Part shown: positions 1 to 5,918 of the stretch, piece by piece | Numbering within the stretch: position 1 is the stretch's first letter | Layout: every line of letters starts with the position of its first letter | DNA from: Actinomycetota bacterium | GTDB lineage: Bacteria > Actinomycetota > Actinomycetes > JACCUZ01 | Direction: 5' to 3' | Length of the DNA: 9,497 nt | Assembly: GCA_030841245.1 (NCBI GenBank) | Contig: JAVEDG010000311.1 | Coordinates: 1 to 9,497 of the forward strand | Position numbers and translations under genes: made by a program | The notes under the pieces: generated by a model | What the model was told of the DNA's origin: nothing | Databases searched by the model: none | The model's input: only the letters and a program-made list of their open reading frames with translations

Positions 1-2
1 GC

Positions 3-21
3 GCGGCTGTCACCCGGCCGC
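3..21 (-). terminator. Possible weak hairpin after the phosphatase stop
   Basis: GCGGC (3-7) and GCCGC (17-21) are complementary 5-base arms around a 9-base loop, directly after the phosphatase stop codon on the minus strand. The window ends before any U-tract could be seen, so this is only suggestive. Confidence 0.15.
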
Positions 22-1563
22 TCAGGTGAAGCGCAGCGCCAGCACGGTCGCGTCGTCGCGTCCCTCGATGCCCCCGAGCATCGTCCGCGCCACCCGGTCC
101 ACCAGCGTGTCGAGGTCGCCGGTGGCCTCGGCGACGACCGCGACCACCGCCGCCAGACCCTCGTCCAGGTCGAGCCCGCGCCGCTCGACCACCCCGTCGG
201 TGATCCCCAGCAGCAGGTCCCCTGGCCCCAGCTCCAGGGTCCGCTGGGTCCGCGGCTCCGGCCACCCGAGCGGCGTCGCACCGGATCCCGCGTCCACCAG
301 CTCCGGGGGGCTTCCGGCGCGGGCGAGCACCAGCGGCAGGTGCCCGGCCCCGCCGATCGCGGTACGCCGTGCCGCCGGACTCACCAGCAGGTAGACCAGC
401 GTCGCGATCTGGTCCGAGTCCTCGGTGCTGGAGAAGACCCGGTCCAGTCCCTTCAGCACGGCCTCGGGCAGCGGGTTGACCAGGGCGAGCGCCCGGACGG
501 CCGAGCGCAACCGGCCCATCCCGGCGGCCGCGGCCACGCCCTTGCCCATCACGTCACCGATCACCAGCACCAGCCGACCGTCCGGCAGCGGGAACGCGTC
601 GTACCAGTCGCCGCCGACGTCGGCCTCGGCCGAGCCGGGCCGGAACTGCGCGGCCAGCTCGATCCCCGGGGCCTCCGGCAACCGGTCCGGAAGCAGACTG
701 CGCTGCAGCTCGCTCGCCGTACGCCGCTCGCGCTCGTAGAGCAGGCACCGCTCCACCGCGATCGCGCACTGACCGGCGATCGCGACGACCAGCTCCTCGT
801 CGACCTCAGGCGTCACCCGGGCCAGCCGCAGCCCCGGCACCGCGGCCAGGTGGCCGACGACCTGTGGGTCGAACGCCGCCGGCTCGTCTGCCGGCGGCTC
901 GAGACCCGTCTCCCACCGCAGCCAGAGCCGCCCGATCGGCCCGGCGGAGCCCTCGAGCAGCAGGACCGTGTCGCCCGCAGCCGGCTCCCAAGGGTCCGGA
1001 CCCGTGACATCCAGCACCTCGGTCCGCGCGGCACCCAGGTCCCGCGACCCGATCTTGCGCATCACGCGGTGTACATCATCGACGGTGAGGGTGCGAGCCA
1101 AGGCGGACGTCGCGCGCTGCAGCTTGGCGGTCCGGTCCTGCAGCTCGCGCAGCCGCTGCTCGTCGCGGCGACGGTCGGTGACATCGCTGATCAGCACCGC
1201 GACCCCGACCACGCCGCCGTCGGGCCCGTTCGCCCGGAACCACTGCGACCGGTAGTGACGCATCTCCCCGGTACGCGGCGACGGTGCCACGTCGTCCTCG
1301 TAGATCACGGTCCGGCCGGTGCGCATGACCTCCGCCAGCTGGCCCTCGATGAACTCCCCCAGCTCGCGTGGCAGCACCTCGGTGGGTCGTCGCCCGATGT
1401 GGTCCTGCATCGGCAGCCCGTTGATCTCCGCGAGCATGCGGTTGATCCGTCGGTAGCGGAGATCGGTGTCATAGAGGACGAACGCCACCGGCGCCTCGCG
1501 GACCAGCGTCTCGAGCAGGGCGCTGTCCGCCGGCTCGAACGGGACTGTCCCCGGCTCCGACAC
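22..1563 (-). CDS. PAS-GAF-PP2C (SpoIIE/RsbU-type) serine phosphatase
   Basis: Probable cytosolic protein phosphatase that dephosphorylates an anti-sigma-factor antagonist (STAS protein) in a partner-switching pathway; the role comes from the family. Numbered from GTG at 1563 (513 aa): an N-terminal PAS domain (about 13-130), a weak GAF-like linker (about 145-280) ending in the helix AIAGQCAIAVERCLLYE, then the PP2C domain (about 282-513). Metal-binding signatures are present: VGGDWYDAF (316-324, D319), IGDVMGKG (335-342, D337), LLGITDGVVERR (451-462, D456) and RDDATVLALR (502-511, D503/D504). The phosphatase therefore looks active. The PAS and GAF parts presumably sense a ligand or redox state that cannot be read from sequence. 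The frame extends to GTG at 1581, but a strong Shine-Dalgarno lies inside that extension and favours 1563. No STAS protein, anti-sigma kinase or sigma factor is encoded nearby, so its partner is elsewhere. The domain call is firm; the pathway is inferred. Confidence 0.93.
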   Translation of the reverse strand: MSEPGTVPFEPADSALLETLVREAPVAFVLYDTDLRYRRINRMLAEINGLPMQDHIGRRPTEVLPRELGEFIEGQLAEVMRTGRTVIYEDDVAPSPRTGEMRHYRSQWFRANGPDGGVVGVAVLISDVTDRRRDEQRLRELQDRTAKLQRATSALARTLTVDDVHRVMRKIGSRDLGAARTEVLDVTGPDPWEPAAGDTVLLLEGSAGPIGRLWLRWETGLEPPADEPAAFDPQVVGHLAAVPGLRLARVTPEVDEELVVAIAGQCAIAVERCLLYERERRTASELQRSLLPDRLPEAPGIELAAQFRPGSAEADVGGDWYDAFPLPDGRLVLVIGDVMGKGVAAAAGMGRLRSAVRALALVNPLPEAVLKGLDRVFSSTEDSDQIATLVYLLVSPAARRTAIGGAGHLPLVLARAGSPPELVDAGSGATPLGWPEPRTQRTLELGPGDLLLGITDGVVERRGLDLDEGLAAVVAVVAEATGDLDTLVDRVARTMLGGIEGRDDATVLALRFT

Positions 1564-1568
1564 GCCGA

Positions 1569-1576
1569 CCTCTCCT
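1569..1576 (-). promoter_or_regulatory. Shine-Dalgarno deciding the phosphatase start
   Basis: On the minus strand AGGAGAGG lies five bases before the GTG at 1563-1561. It falls inside the six extra codons that would be read from the upstream GTG at 1581, so translation most likely starts at 1563. Confidence 0.75.
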
Positions 1577-1624
1577 ACCACCGCTCACGCGGTGTAGCCC
1601 CCTGGTTGCTGCTCGCAGGCTAAT

Positions 1625-1636
1625 CCCCCGTGGGGG
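1625..1636. repeat. Short G/C inverted repeat upstream of the phosphatase gene
   Basis: CCCCCGTGGGGG is an inverted repeat with 5-base arms and a 2-base centre, in the 178-base non-coding gap (1564-1741) between the HhH-GPD stop and the phosphatase start. About 62 bases separate it from the phosphatase start codon, so it could be an operator in the promoter region. No T-run follows on either strand, so it is not a standard intrinsic terminator. A TANNNT-type -10 candidate (TAGCCT, minus strand, 1617-1622) sits beside it without a good -35. I see nothing else identifiable in this gap. Confidence 0.25.
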
Positions 1637-1741
1637 TGCACGGACCGAAATCGCCGAAAGGTGATCAGCAGACCACTCAGTCGGGCTGGCTACTTGTAGG
1701 CACTTCGGCGGTCGGCGAGGTCCGCGGCGCTTCCGGCAGCG

Positions 1742-2323
1742 TCAGCCTGCCTCGGCGGCCTTGGCGAGCTTGGCCGCCTTCTTGGTGCTGCGCACCCGCT
1801 CGAGGCTCGCCGCGTCGACCACGTCGGCGACCGAGCGGTACGACCCCTTCTCGCCGTAGGCGCCGGCCGCCTCCCGCCACCCCTTCGGGTGCACGCCGCG
1901 CTGCTTGCCGAGGAGGGCGAGGAAGATCCGCGCCTTGGTCTCGCCGTAGCCGGGCAGCCCGCGAAGCCGGCCGAAGAGCTCCTGACCGGTGCGAGCCCCG
2001 GTCCAGATCGCCGCTGCGTCCCCGTCGTACTGCTCGACGATCACCTGGGCCAGCGCCTGGATGCGCTTCGCCATGCTCCCGGGGTAGCGGTGCACCGCCG
2101 GTGGGGTCGAGCACAGCGCGGCGAACTCGTCCGGGTCCTGGGCCGCGATCAGCCCGGGGTCGAGGTGGTCCACGCCGAGCCGCTCGGCGATCTTGTGCGG
2201 CCCGAGGAAGGCGTGCTCCATCGGGTACTGCTGGTCGAGCAGCATGCCGACCAGCAGGGCGAACGGGTCGCTGTCCAGCAGCGCGTCGGCCGGCGGCCGG
2301 CCGGTGATCGCGATCGCGGTCAT
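1742..2323 (-). CDS. Small HhH-GPD family protein (DNA glycosylase-like)
   Basis: A 193-aa protein made almost entirely of an HhH-GPD domain, the fold of base-excision DNA glycosylases such as EndoIII and AlkA. It resembles the uncharacterised actinobacterial family I recall as TIGR03252. Visible landmarks are an AlkA-like early helix LLVGMLLDQQYPMEHAF (23-39), the helix-hairpin-helix LRGLPGYGETKARIF (120-134) and a Lys/Ala-rich tail (from about 180). The EndoIII catalytic lysine position in the hairpin is threonine here, although a lysine sits one residue later. No clear catalytic aspartate follows the hairpin, where the sequence reads GVHPKGWREAAG. There is one cysteine (C71), so no iron-sulfur loop. 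It may bind DNA without being a classical glycosylase. The ATG at 2323 overlaps the stress-protein stop as ATGA, implying translational coupling; a longer reading from 2353 would run into that gene. Confidence 0.85.
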   Translation of the reverse strand: MTAIAITGRPPADALLDSDPFALLVGMLLDQQYPMEHAFLGPHKIAERLGVDHLDPGLIAAQDPDEFAALCSTPPAVHRYPGSMAKRIQALAQVIVEQYDGDAAAIWTGARTGQELFGRLRGLPGYGETKARIFLALLGKQRGVHPKGWREAAGAYGEKGSYRSVADVVDAASLERVRSTKKAAKLAKAAEAG

Positions 2324-2721
2324 GCCTCGGCCTTGACCGCGAGGACGGGGCACGGCGACTCGAGCAGGATGCGCTGCGCGTTGCTGCCGAGGATGAGCTT
2401 GCCCACCGGCGTACGCCGGCGCAGCCCGATCACGATGAAGTCGGCCTGCACCTCGGTCGCGACCTGGATCAGGTCCTCCGCCGGGTCAAGACCGCGCACC
2501 AGCTGGCGCACCTCGTGGTCGATGCCCTCGGCGTCGAGCTGCGCCCGCACCTCGGTCAGCTCCCGCTCGTGCTGGACCGCGTCCTCGTCGTCGAGCTCGC
2601 GGCCGCCGCGGTTGGAGTTGATGACCACCAGTCGGGTGCCACGCCGCCGAGCCTCCTCGGCCGCCCGTCGCAGCGCGGCCCGGCCTTCCGGCCGCGGGAC
2701 GTAGCCCACCACGATCGTCAT
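2320..2721 (-). CDS. Universal stress protein (UspA family)
   Basis: A single-domain universal stress protein of 133 aa, the normal length for one Usp domain, expected to be a cytosolic, probably dimeric, ATP-binding protein. It begins MTIVVGYVPRPEGRAALRRA, the usual first strand and helix. It ends with the nucleotide-binding loop VIGLRRRTPVGKLILGS (97-113), a G-x2-R-x9-G-S form of the G-x2-G-x9-G-[ST] motif, then the last strand CPVLAVK. The ATG at 2721 is chosen over one at 2751 because of a strong Shine-Dalgarno and because the fold begins there. Its stop overlaps the start of the HhH-GPD gene (ATGA), so the two are co-translated. The pairing suggests stress-linked expression of a DNA-binding protein. 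Which stress is not visible, and I found no clear DosR-type box upstream. Confidence 0.93.
   Translation of the reverse strand: MTIVVGYVPRPEGRAALRRAAEEARRRGTRLVVINSNRGGRELDDEDAVQHERELTEVRAQLDAEGIDHEVRQLVRGLDPAEDLIQVATEVQADFIVIGLRRRTPVGKLILGSNAQRILLESPCPVLAVKAEA
2406..2419. repeat. Perfect 14-bp palindrome containing GTACGCCG on both strands
   Basis: CCGGCGTACGCCGG is fully self-complementary. It lies inside the stress-protein gene over the codons for RRRTPVG in the nucleotide-binding loop. It belongs to the set of GTACGCCG words scattered through the window. A coding explanation (Arg-Thr-Pro codons) is sufficient, so a function is not implied. Confidence 0.4.
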
Positions 2722-2726
2722 CGCGA

Positions 2727-2734
2727 CTCCTCCC
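2727..2734 (-). promoter_or_regulatory. Shine-Dalgarno of the stress-protein gene
   Basis: GGGAGGAG on the minus strand, five bases before the ATG at 2721. It sets the start at 2721 rather than 2751. The 108-base gap to the divergent EAL-like gene (2722-2829) must hold both promoters. I could not assign convincing -35/-10 pairs in it. Confidence 0.8.
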
Positions 2735-2829
2735 GTCGATCCCCTCGGCACTCCCGGTTCGGGCCGAGCCCTTCGACGCGGACGCTACCGGAGCCTCAAG
2801 TTCGCTGCGCCGGTGCCGACGGCTTGATC

Positions 2830-3564
2830 ATGAGCCTGACGGACGAGCTGGACAAAACGCGCCGTACCCGCGCCGTGCTCGAGGAGCTGATCTCGGACCC
2901 TGCACAGCTCGGCCCGGACTTCCAGCCGATCCGCCGCCTGTCCGACAACGCTGTCGTCGGCTACAAGGCAACCGGACGCGGCAAATCCGGCACCGAGCTC
3001 GCTGACACACTCTCCCTGCTCGCGGGTGCGGCCTCGCTCGGCCTGGTCGAGCGCCTGGACTGGGCGTTCCGCTGCCTGGCCTTCGACCAGGCGGTGGCTG
3101 CCGGTCTGAGCGAGACGCTGCACATCACGCCGGAGCCCGAGACGTTCGGCAGCCCGTGCCCGCCCCGGTTGGCCACCTCCTTCGCCACCGGCCGGCGGCG
3201 GCTGCACGTCGCGGCCGAGGTCCACGACGACGCGTTCGCCCACCAGGGCCGGTTGCGTCAGGCCGTCGAGGAGATGCGGGCATGGGGGTGGCAGGTCGTG
3301 CTGGCCGACGTCGCCGACCTCCCGGATGCCGTGCCCGCGCTGGTCTGGCTGCGGCCCGACCTGGTGCAGGTCGACCTCGCCGTCCCGGGCCGCGGCTCCT
3401 CCACCGCCGTACGCCGTCTGCTCGCCGCCGCGACCGACCTCGGTGCCGAGGTCATGGCGCTCGGCGACGACTCCCCCCTGCGCCGGAACGAGGCCGACGA
3501 GCTAGGCGCGACCTTCGGACGCGGCCTCGCCCTCGGCACGCCGGGTCCGCTCGCGAGCTTCTGA
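2830..3564 (+). CDS. Degenerate EAL-domain-like protein, probably not a phosphodiesterase
   Basis: A 244-aa single-domain protein that follows the order of an EAL (cyclic-di-GMP phosphodiesterase) barrel with most active-site residues changed. DFQPIRRLSDNAVVGYKATGR (30-50) aligns with the FQPI...GYEAL-R opening, but the signature Glu-Ala-Leu is K46-A47-T48. LHVAAEV (125-131) stands for the LVLEITE strand and keeps E130. GWQVVLADVADLPDAVPAL (153-171) stands for the DDFG region, with A159-D160-V161-A162. LVQVDLAV (178-185) replaces the strand with the usual K-x-D. ATFGRGLALGTPGP (227-240) matches the C-terminal GYxxGRP element. It could be a cyclic-di-GMP receptor or a protein-binding module. 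No GGDEF partner is present. ATG at 2830 has no good Shine-Dalgarno; TTG at 2824 is an alternative. It is divergent from the stress-protein gene and convergent with the esterase gene. Confidence 0.75.
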   Translation: MSLTDELDKTRRTRAVLEELISDPAQLGPDFQPIRRLSDNAVVGYKATGRGKSGTELADTLSLLAGAASLGLVERLDWAFRCLAFDQAVAAGLSETLHITPEPETFGSPCPPRLATSFATGRRRLHVAAEVHDDAFAHQGRLRQAVEEMRAWGWQVVLADVADLPDAVPALVWLRPDLVQVDLAVPGRGSSTAVRRLLAAATDLGAEVMALGDDSPLRRNEADELGATFGRGLALGTPGPLASF

Positions 3565-3575
3565 GCACGACTCAG
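3561..3575. terminator. Tiny hairpin spanning two convergent stop codons
   Basis: CTGAG and CTCAG (5-bp arms, 5-base loop) enclose the whole 7-base gap between the EAL-like gene and the esterase gene, and both TGA stops lie in the arms. The stem is short and there is no U-tract, so it is a weak candidate for a shared terminator. Confidence 0.2.
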
Positions 3576-4600
3576 CGGGCCAGGCGGTGCGCCAGCCAGG
3601 CCAACGACAGCGGGTAGCGGTAGTCGATGCCCATGTGTGTCGCGTCGAAGATCTCGAAGTAGATCCGCTCCTCCGGTACGCCGATGCGCGCGAGCCCGGC
3701 CCGGAACGCCTCGGCCCCGAGGTCGAGGTACCACTCGTCACGGTTGCCCGCGTCGATCCAGATCGCGCGCATCGAGCGCAGCTCGTCGGCGTACCTGTCG
3801 ACCATGCGCACCGGGTCGACATCGAGCCAGCGCGACCAGACGTCCGGGCGCAGCTCACCGGTCCGGGTGTCGAACGGCAGCTGCACGGTCCCGTCCGAGT
3901 CGGCCGAGAAGCACGCGCTGCAGCCCAGCGTCATGAGCAGCACCTGGTCCGCGGCCTCGGTGAACGACGGGCGCGAGCGGAAGTCGTCCCACCACTTCCA
4001 GATGTCGCCGTCGTAGTCACGGAGGTGTCGGACCGCGTCGCCGAACTCCGCCACGTAAGACATCTCGTAGAGCGCGTCGCCCGCATGCGTGGCCAGCGCA
4101 CCGAAGAGGTCGGGCCGCCACATCGGGGTGATCATCGCCCCGAACCCGCCGCTGGACTTGCCCATGATCGCCCGCGAGTCCGGCCCGGCGATGGTTCGGT
4201 AGCGCGCGTCCACCCACGGCACGACCTCGTCGCAGAGGTAGGAGTGGTAGCGACCGGTGCCCGGTGAGTCGACGAACTGCGACCCGCCGTACGCCGTCCA
4301 CGCGTCGACGTACACGAGGATGCAGGGCGGGGCCTCACCGGACGCGAAGACCTGGTCCGCCGACTCGGTGAAGGGCTGCCGGTAGGCGCTGCGGTTGGCC
4401 CACATCGACACGTGTCCGGTGTAGCCCTGGATCACATAGACGGCCGGGTAGCGGGTCTCGGGACTGTCGTCGTAGCCGGGCGGCAGGTACACCCAGATCG
4501 GGCGCTCGTGCGGGTCCCCGAGCGGGTTGTCCCGCAGCAGCTCGGACTCGATGACCTGCTCGTCGATCCGGCCGGCGAGCTCGCCTCTCCATGGCAGCAT
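3572..4600 (-). CDS. Esterase-D-like serine hydrolase (alpha/beta fold)
   Basis: A 342-aa alpha/beta hydrolase of the putative-esterase (EstD/Ag85-like, PF00756-type) family, expected to hydrolyse carboxylic esters; the substrate is unknown. WVYLPPGYDDSPETRYPAVY (36-55) is the typical opening. The nucleophile elbow is GKSSGG (147-152) with S149, the acid is probably D288 in GNRDEW, and the histidine is H322 in DATHMG. The catalytic triad is therefore complete. No signal peptide or membrane segment is seen, so it is probably cytosolic. A segment with GCSACFSADSDG (226-237) carries a C-x-x-C pair, unusual for the family core, which could be a disulfide or chance. The ATG at 4600 fits the expected family start but has no obvious Shine-Dalgarno. 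The gene is divergent from the S33 hydrolase gene with 45 bases between start codons, so their promoters must overlap. Confidence 0.9.
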   Translation of the reverse strand: MLPWRGELAGRIDEQVIESELLRDNPLGDPHERPIWVYLPPGYDDSPETRYPAVYVIQGYTGHVSMWANRSAYRQPFTESADQVFASGEAPPCILVYVDAWTAYGGSQFVDSPGTGRYHSYLCDEVVPWVDARYRTIAGPDSRAIMGKSSGGFGAMITPMWRPDLFGALATHAGDALYEMSYVAEFGDAVRHLRDYDGDIWKWWDDFRSRPSFTEAADQVLLMTLGCSACFSADSDGTVQLPFDTRTGELRPDVWSRWLDVDPVRMVDRYADELRSMRAIWIDAGNRDEWYLDLGAEAFRAGLARIGVPEERIYFEIFDATHMGIDYRYPLSLAWLAHRLAR

Positions 4601-4632
4601 GCGCGGCAGTCAAGCACGTCCGCGCGGTGGGC

Positions 4633-4638
4633 TACGGT
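4633..4638 (+). promoter_or_regulatory. Candidate -10 box for a leaderless transcript
   Basis: TACGGT fits the actinobacterial TANNNT -10 pattern and ends seven bases before the GTG at 4646. Transcription would thus start at or next to the start codon, giving a leaderless mRNA. The -35 is poor: only two of six bases match at 4609-4614 with an 18-base spacer. GAGGG lies one base before the GTG, too close to be a normal Shine-Dalgarno. Confidence 0.3.
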
Positions 4639-4645
4639 CGAGGGC

Positions 4646-5917
4646 GTGCGAGGCCCGACTCACCGGTCACCCGGTCTGGTGACCACCGAGCACGAGTTCG
4701 TCGTGCCGCTCGACCACGGTGACCCGTCGGGCGAGAGCATCACCGTTTTCGCCCGCGAGGTGGTCGCACCGCGCAAGCAACGCGACGCCCTGCCGTGGCT
4801 CGTCTACCTGCAGGGCGGGCCGGGCTTCATGTCGCCGCGCCCGACCACACGCAGCGGCTGGCTCGGCCGGGTGCTGCAGGACCACCGCGTGCTGCTCCTC
4901 GACCATCGCGGCACCGGGCGCTCGAGCCGGGTCACCCGGCACTCGCTGCTCGGCCGCGACCCGGTCGGGGCAGCCGACTACCTGAGCCACTTCCGAGCTG
5001 ACTCGATCGTGCGAGACGCCGAGCTGATCCGGCACGAGCTGGTCGGCGACGAGGGGCGGTGGACGGTGCTCGGGCAGAGCTACGGCGGCTTCGCCGCGCT
5101 GACCTACCTGTCCTTCGCCCCCGAAGGCCTGTCCCAGGTCCTCGTCACCGGAGGTCTGCCGCCCCTCACGGCCCACCCCGACGACGTCTACCGGGCGACG
5201 TACCCGCGCGTCGCCGACCGGCTGGCCCGCTTCACCGATCGCTACCCCGATGACCGCGACCGGCTCGACGCGATCGCCGACCACGTCGCAAAGGTCGACG
5301 TGCCGCTGCCCAGCGGGATGCGACTGACCGTCCCGCGTCTGCAGAGCCTCGGCCACGCGCTCGGTCGCAGCGACGGCTTCGAGGTGCTGCACCACCTGCT
5401 CGAGCTCGCGTGGGACGGCACGGAGCTGGCGGACGAGTTCCTGCACGACGTCGATCACCACACGGGGTTTGCAGCAGCTCCCCTCTACGCGGTCATGCAC
5501 GAGAGCATCTACTGCCAGGGCCTTGCGTCGCGCTGGTCGGCGCAGCGGGTGCGCGACTCGATGCCCGAGCTCTCGCCGGACGTCCGACCACTGCAGCTCA
5601 CCGGCGAGATGATCTATCCCTGGATGTTCGAGGACGAGCCGGCGCTCCTCCCGCTGCGCGAGCTCGCAGACCTGCTCGCCGAGCGCGAAACCTGGCCTGC
5701 GCTCTACGACGTCGACGTGCTCGCGCGCAACCAGGTCCCCGTCGCAGCCGCGATCTACCACGACGACATGTACGTCGACTACGACTACTCGCTGGCGACG
5801 GCGCGGCAGGTCGGCAACGCCCGGTGGTGGGTGACGTCGGAGTACGCGCACGACGGGCTGCGGACCAGCCCACGCGTCATCGAGCGGTTGCTCGACCTGG
5901 TGACCGACGAGGCATGA
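4646..5917 (+). CDS. Prolyl aminopeptidase-like S33 alpha/beta hydrolase
   Basis: A 423-aa serine hydrolase of peptidase family S33 (proline iminopeptidase), which releases N-terminal proline from short peptides in the cytosol. Numbered from GTG 4646: the oxyanion segment LQGGPGF (55-61, the family HGGPG with Q for H), LLLDHRGTGRSSR (83-95, the family DxRGxGxS block), the nucleophile elbow GQSYGG (143-148, S145), a cap region (about 180-330), a probable acid in YHDDMYVD (D373/D374) and H402 in EYAHDG. The length and large cap fit the longer Serratia/actinobacterial type. The Q for H change and lack of a biochemical test leave open another amidase or esterase. The reading frame is open far upstream, but that part overlaps the esterase gene in antisense. 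GTG 4646 is preferred; GTG 4679 would remove 11 residues before the conserved part. First gene of the plus-strand operon. Confidence 0.9.
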   Translation: MRGPTHRSPGLVTTEHEFVVPLDHGDPSGESITVFAREVVAPRKQRDALPWLVYLQGGPGFMSPRPTTRSGWLGRVLQDHRVLLLDHRGTGRSSRVTRHSLLGRDPVGAADYLSHFRADSIVRDAELIRHELVGDEGRWTVLGQSYGGFAALTYLSFAPEGLSQVLVTGGLPPLTAHPDDVYRATYPRVADRLARFTDRYPDDRDRLDAIADHVAKVDVPLPSGMRLTVPRLQSLGHALGRSDGFEVLHHLLELAWDGTELADEFLHDVDHHTGFAAAPLYAVMHESIYCQGLASRWSAQRVRDSMPELSPDVRPLQLTGEMIYPWMFEDEPALLPLRELADLLAERETWPALYDVDVLARNQVPVAAAIYHDDMYVDYDYSLATARQVGNARWWVTSEYAHDGLRTSPRVIERLLDLVTDEA

Positions 5918-5918
5918 G

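Noticed and set aside
340..1623. A 427-codon plus-strand open frame opposite the phosphatase gene
   Set aside because: It is a shadow of the phosphatase gene: the translation is Arg/Gln/His/Pro-rich with no recognisable domain, and the minus-strand reading has complete PP2C motifs.
2757..2775. GGGC-CGA-GCCC inverted repeat in the stress-protein/EAL intergenic region as a DosR-type box
   Set aside because: It does not match the GGGAC-type DosR consensus, and 4-base G/C arms are expected by chance at this composition.
22..3564. A cyclic-di-GMP signalling locus
   Set aside because: No GGDEF domain is present and the only EAL-like protein lacks the catalytic signature, so a working turnover module is not supported.
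4412..4645. Extension of the S33 hydrolase upstream to 4412
   Set aside because: It would overlap the 5' part of the esterase gene in antisense, adds no family-like sequence, and the conserved protein starts near GTG 4646.
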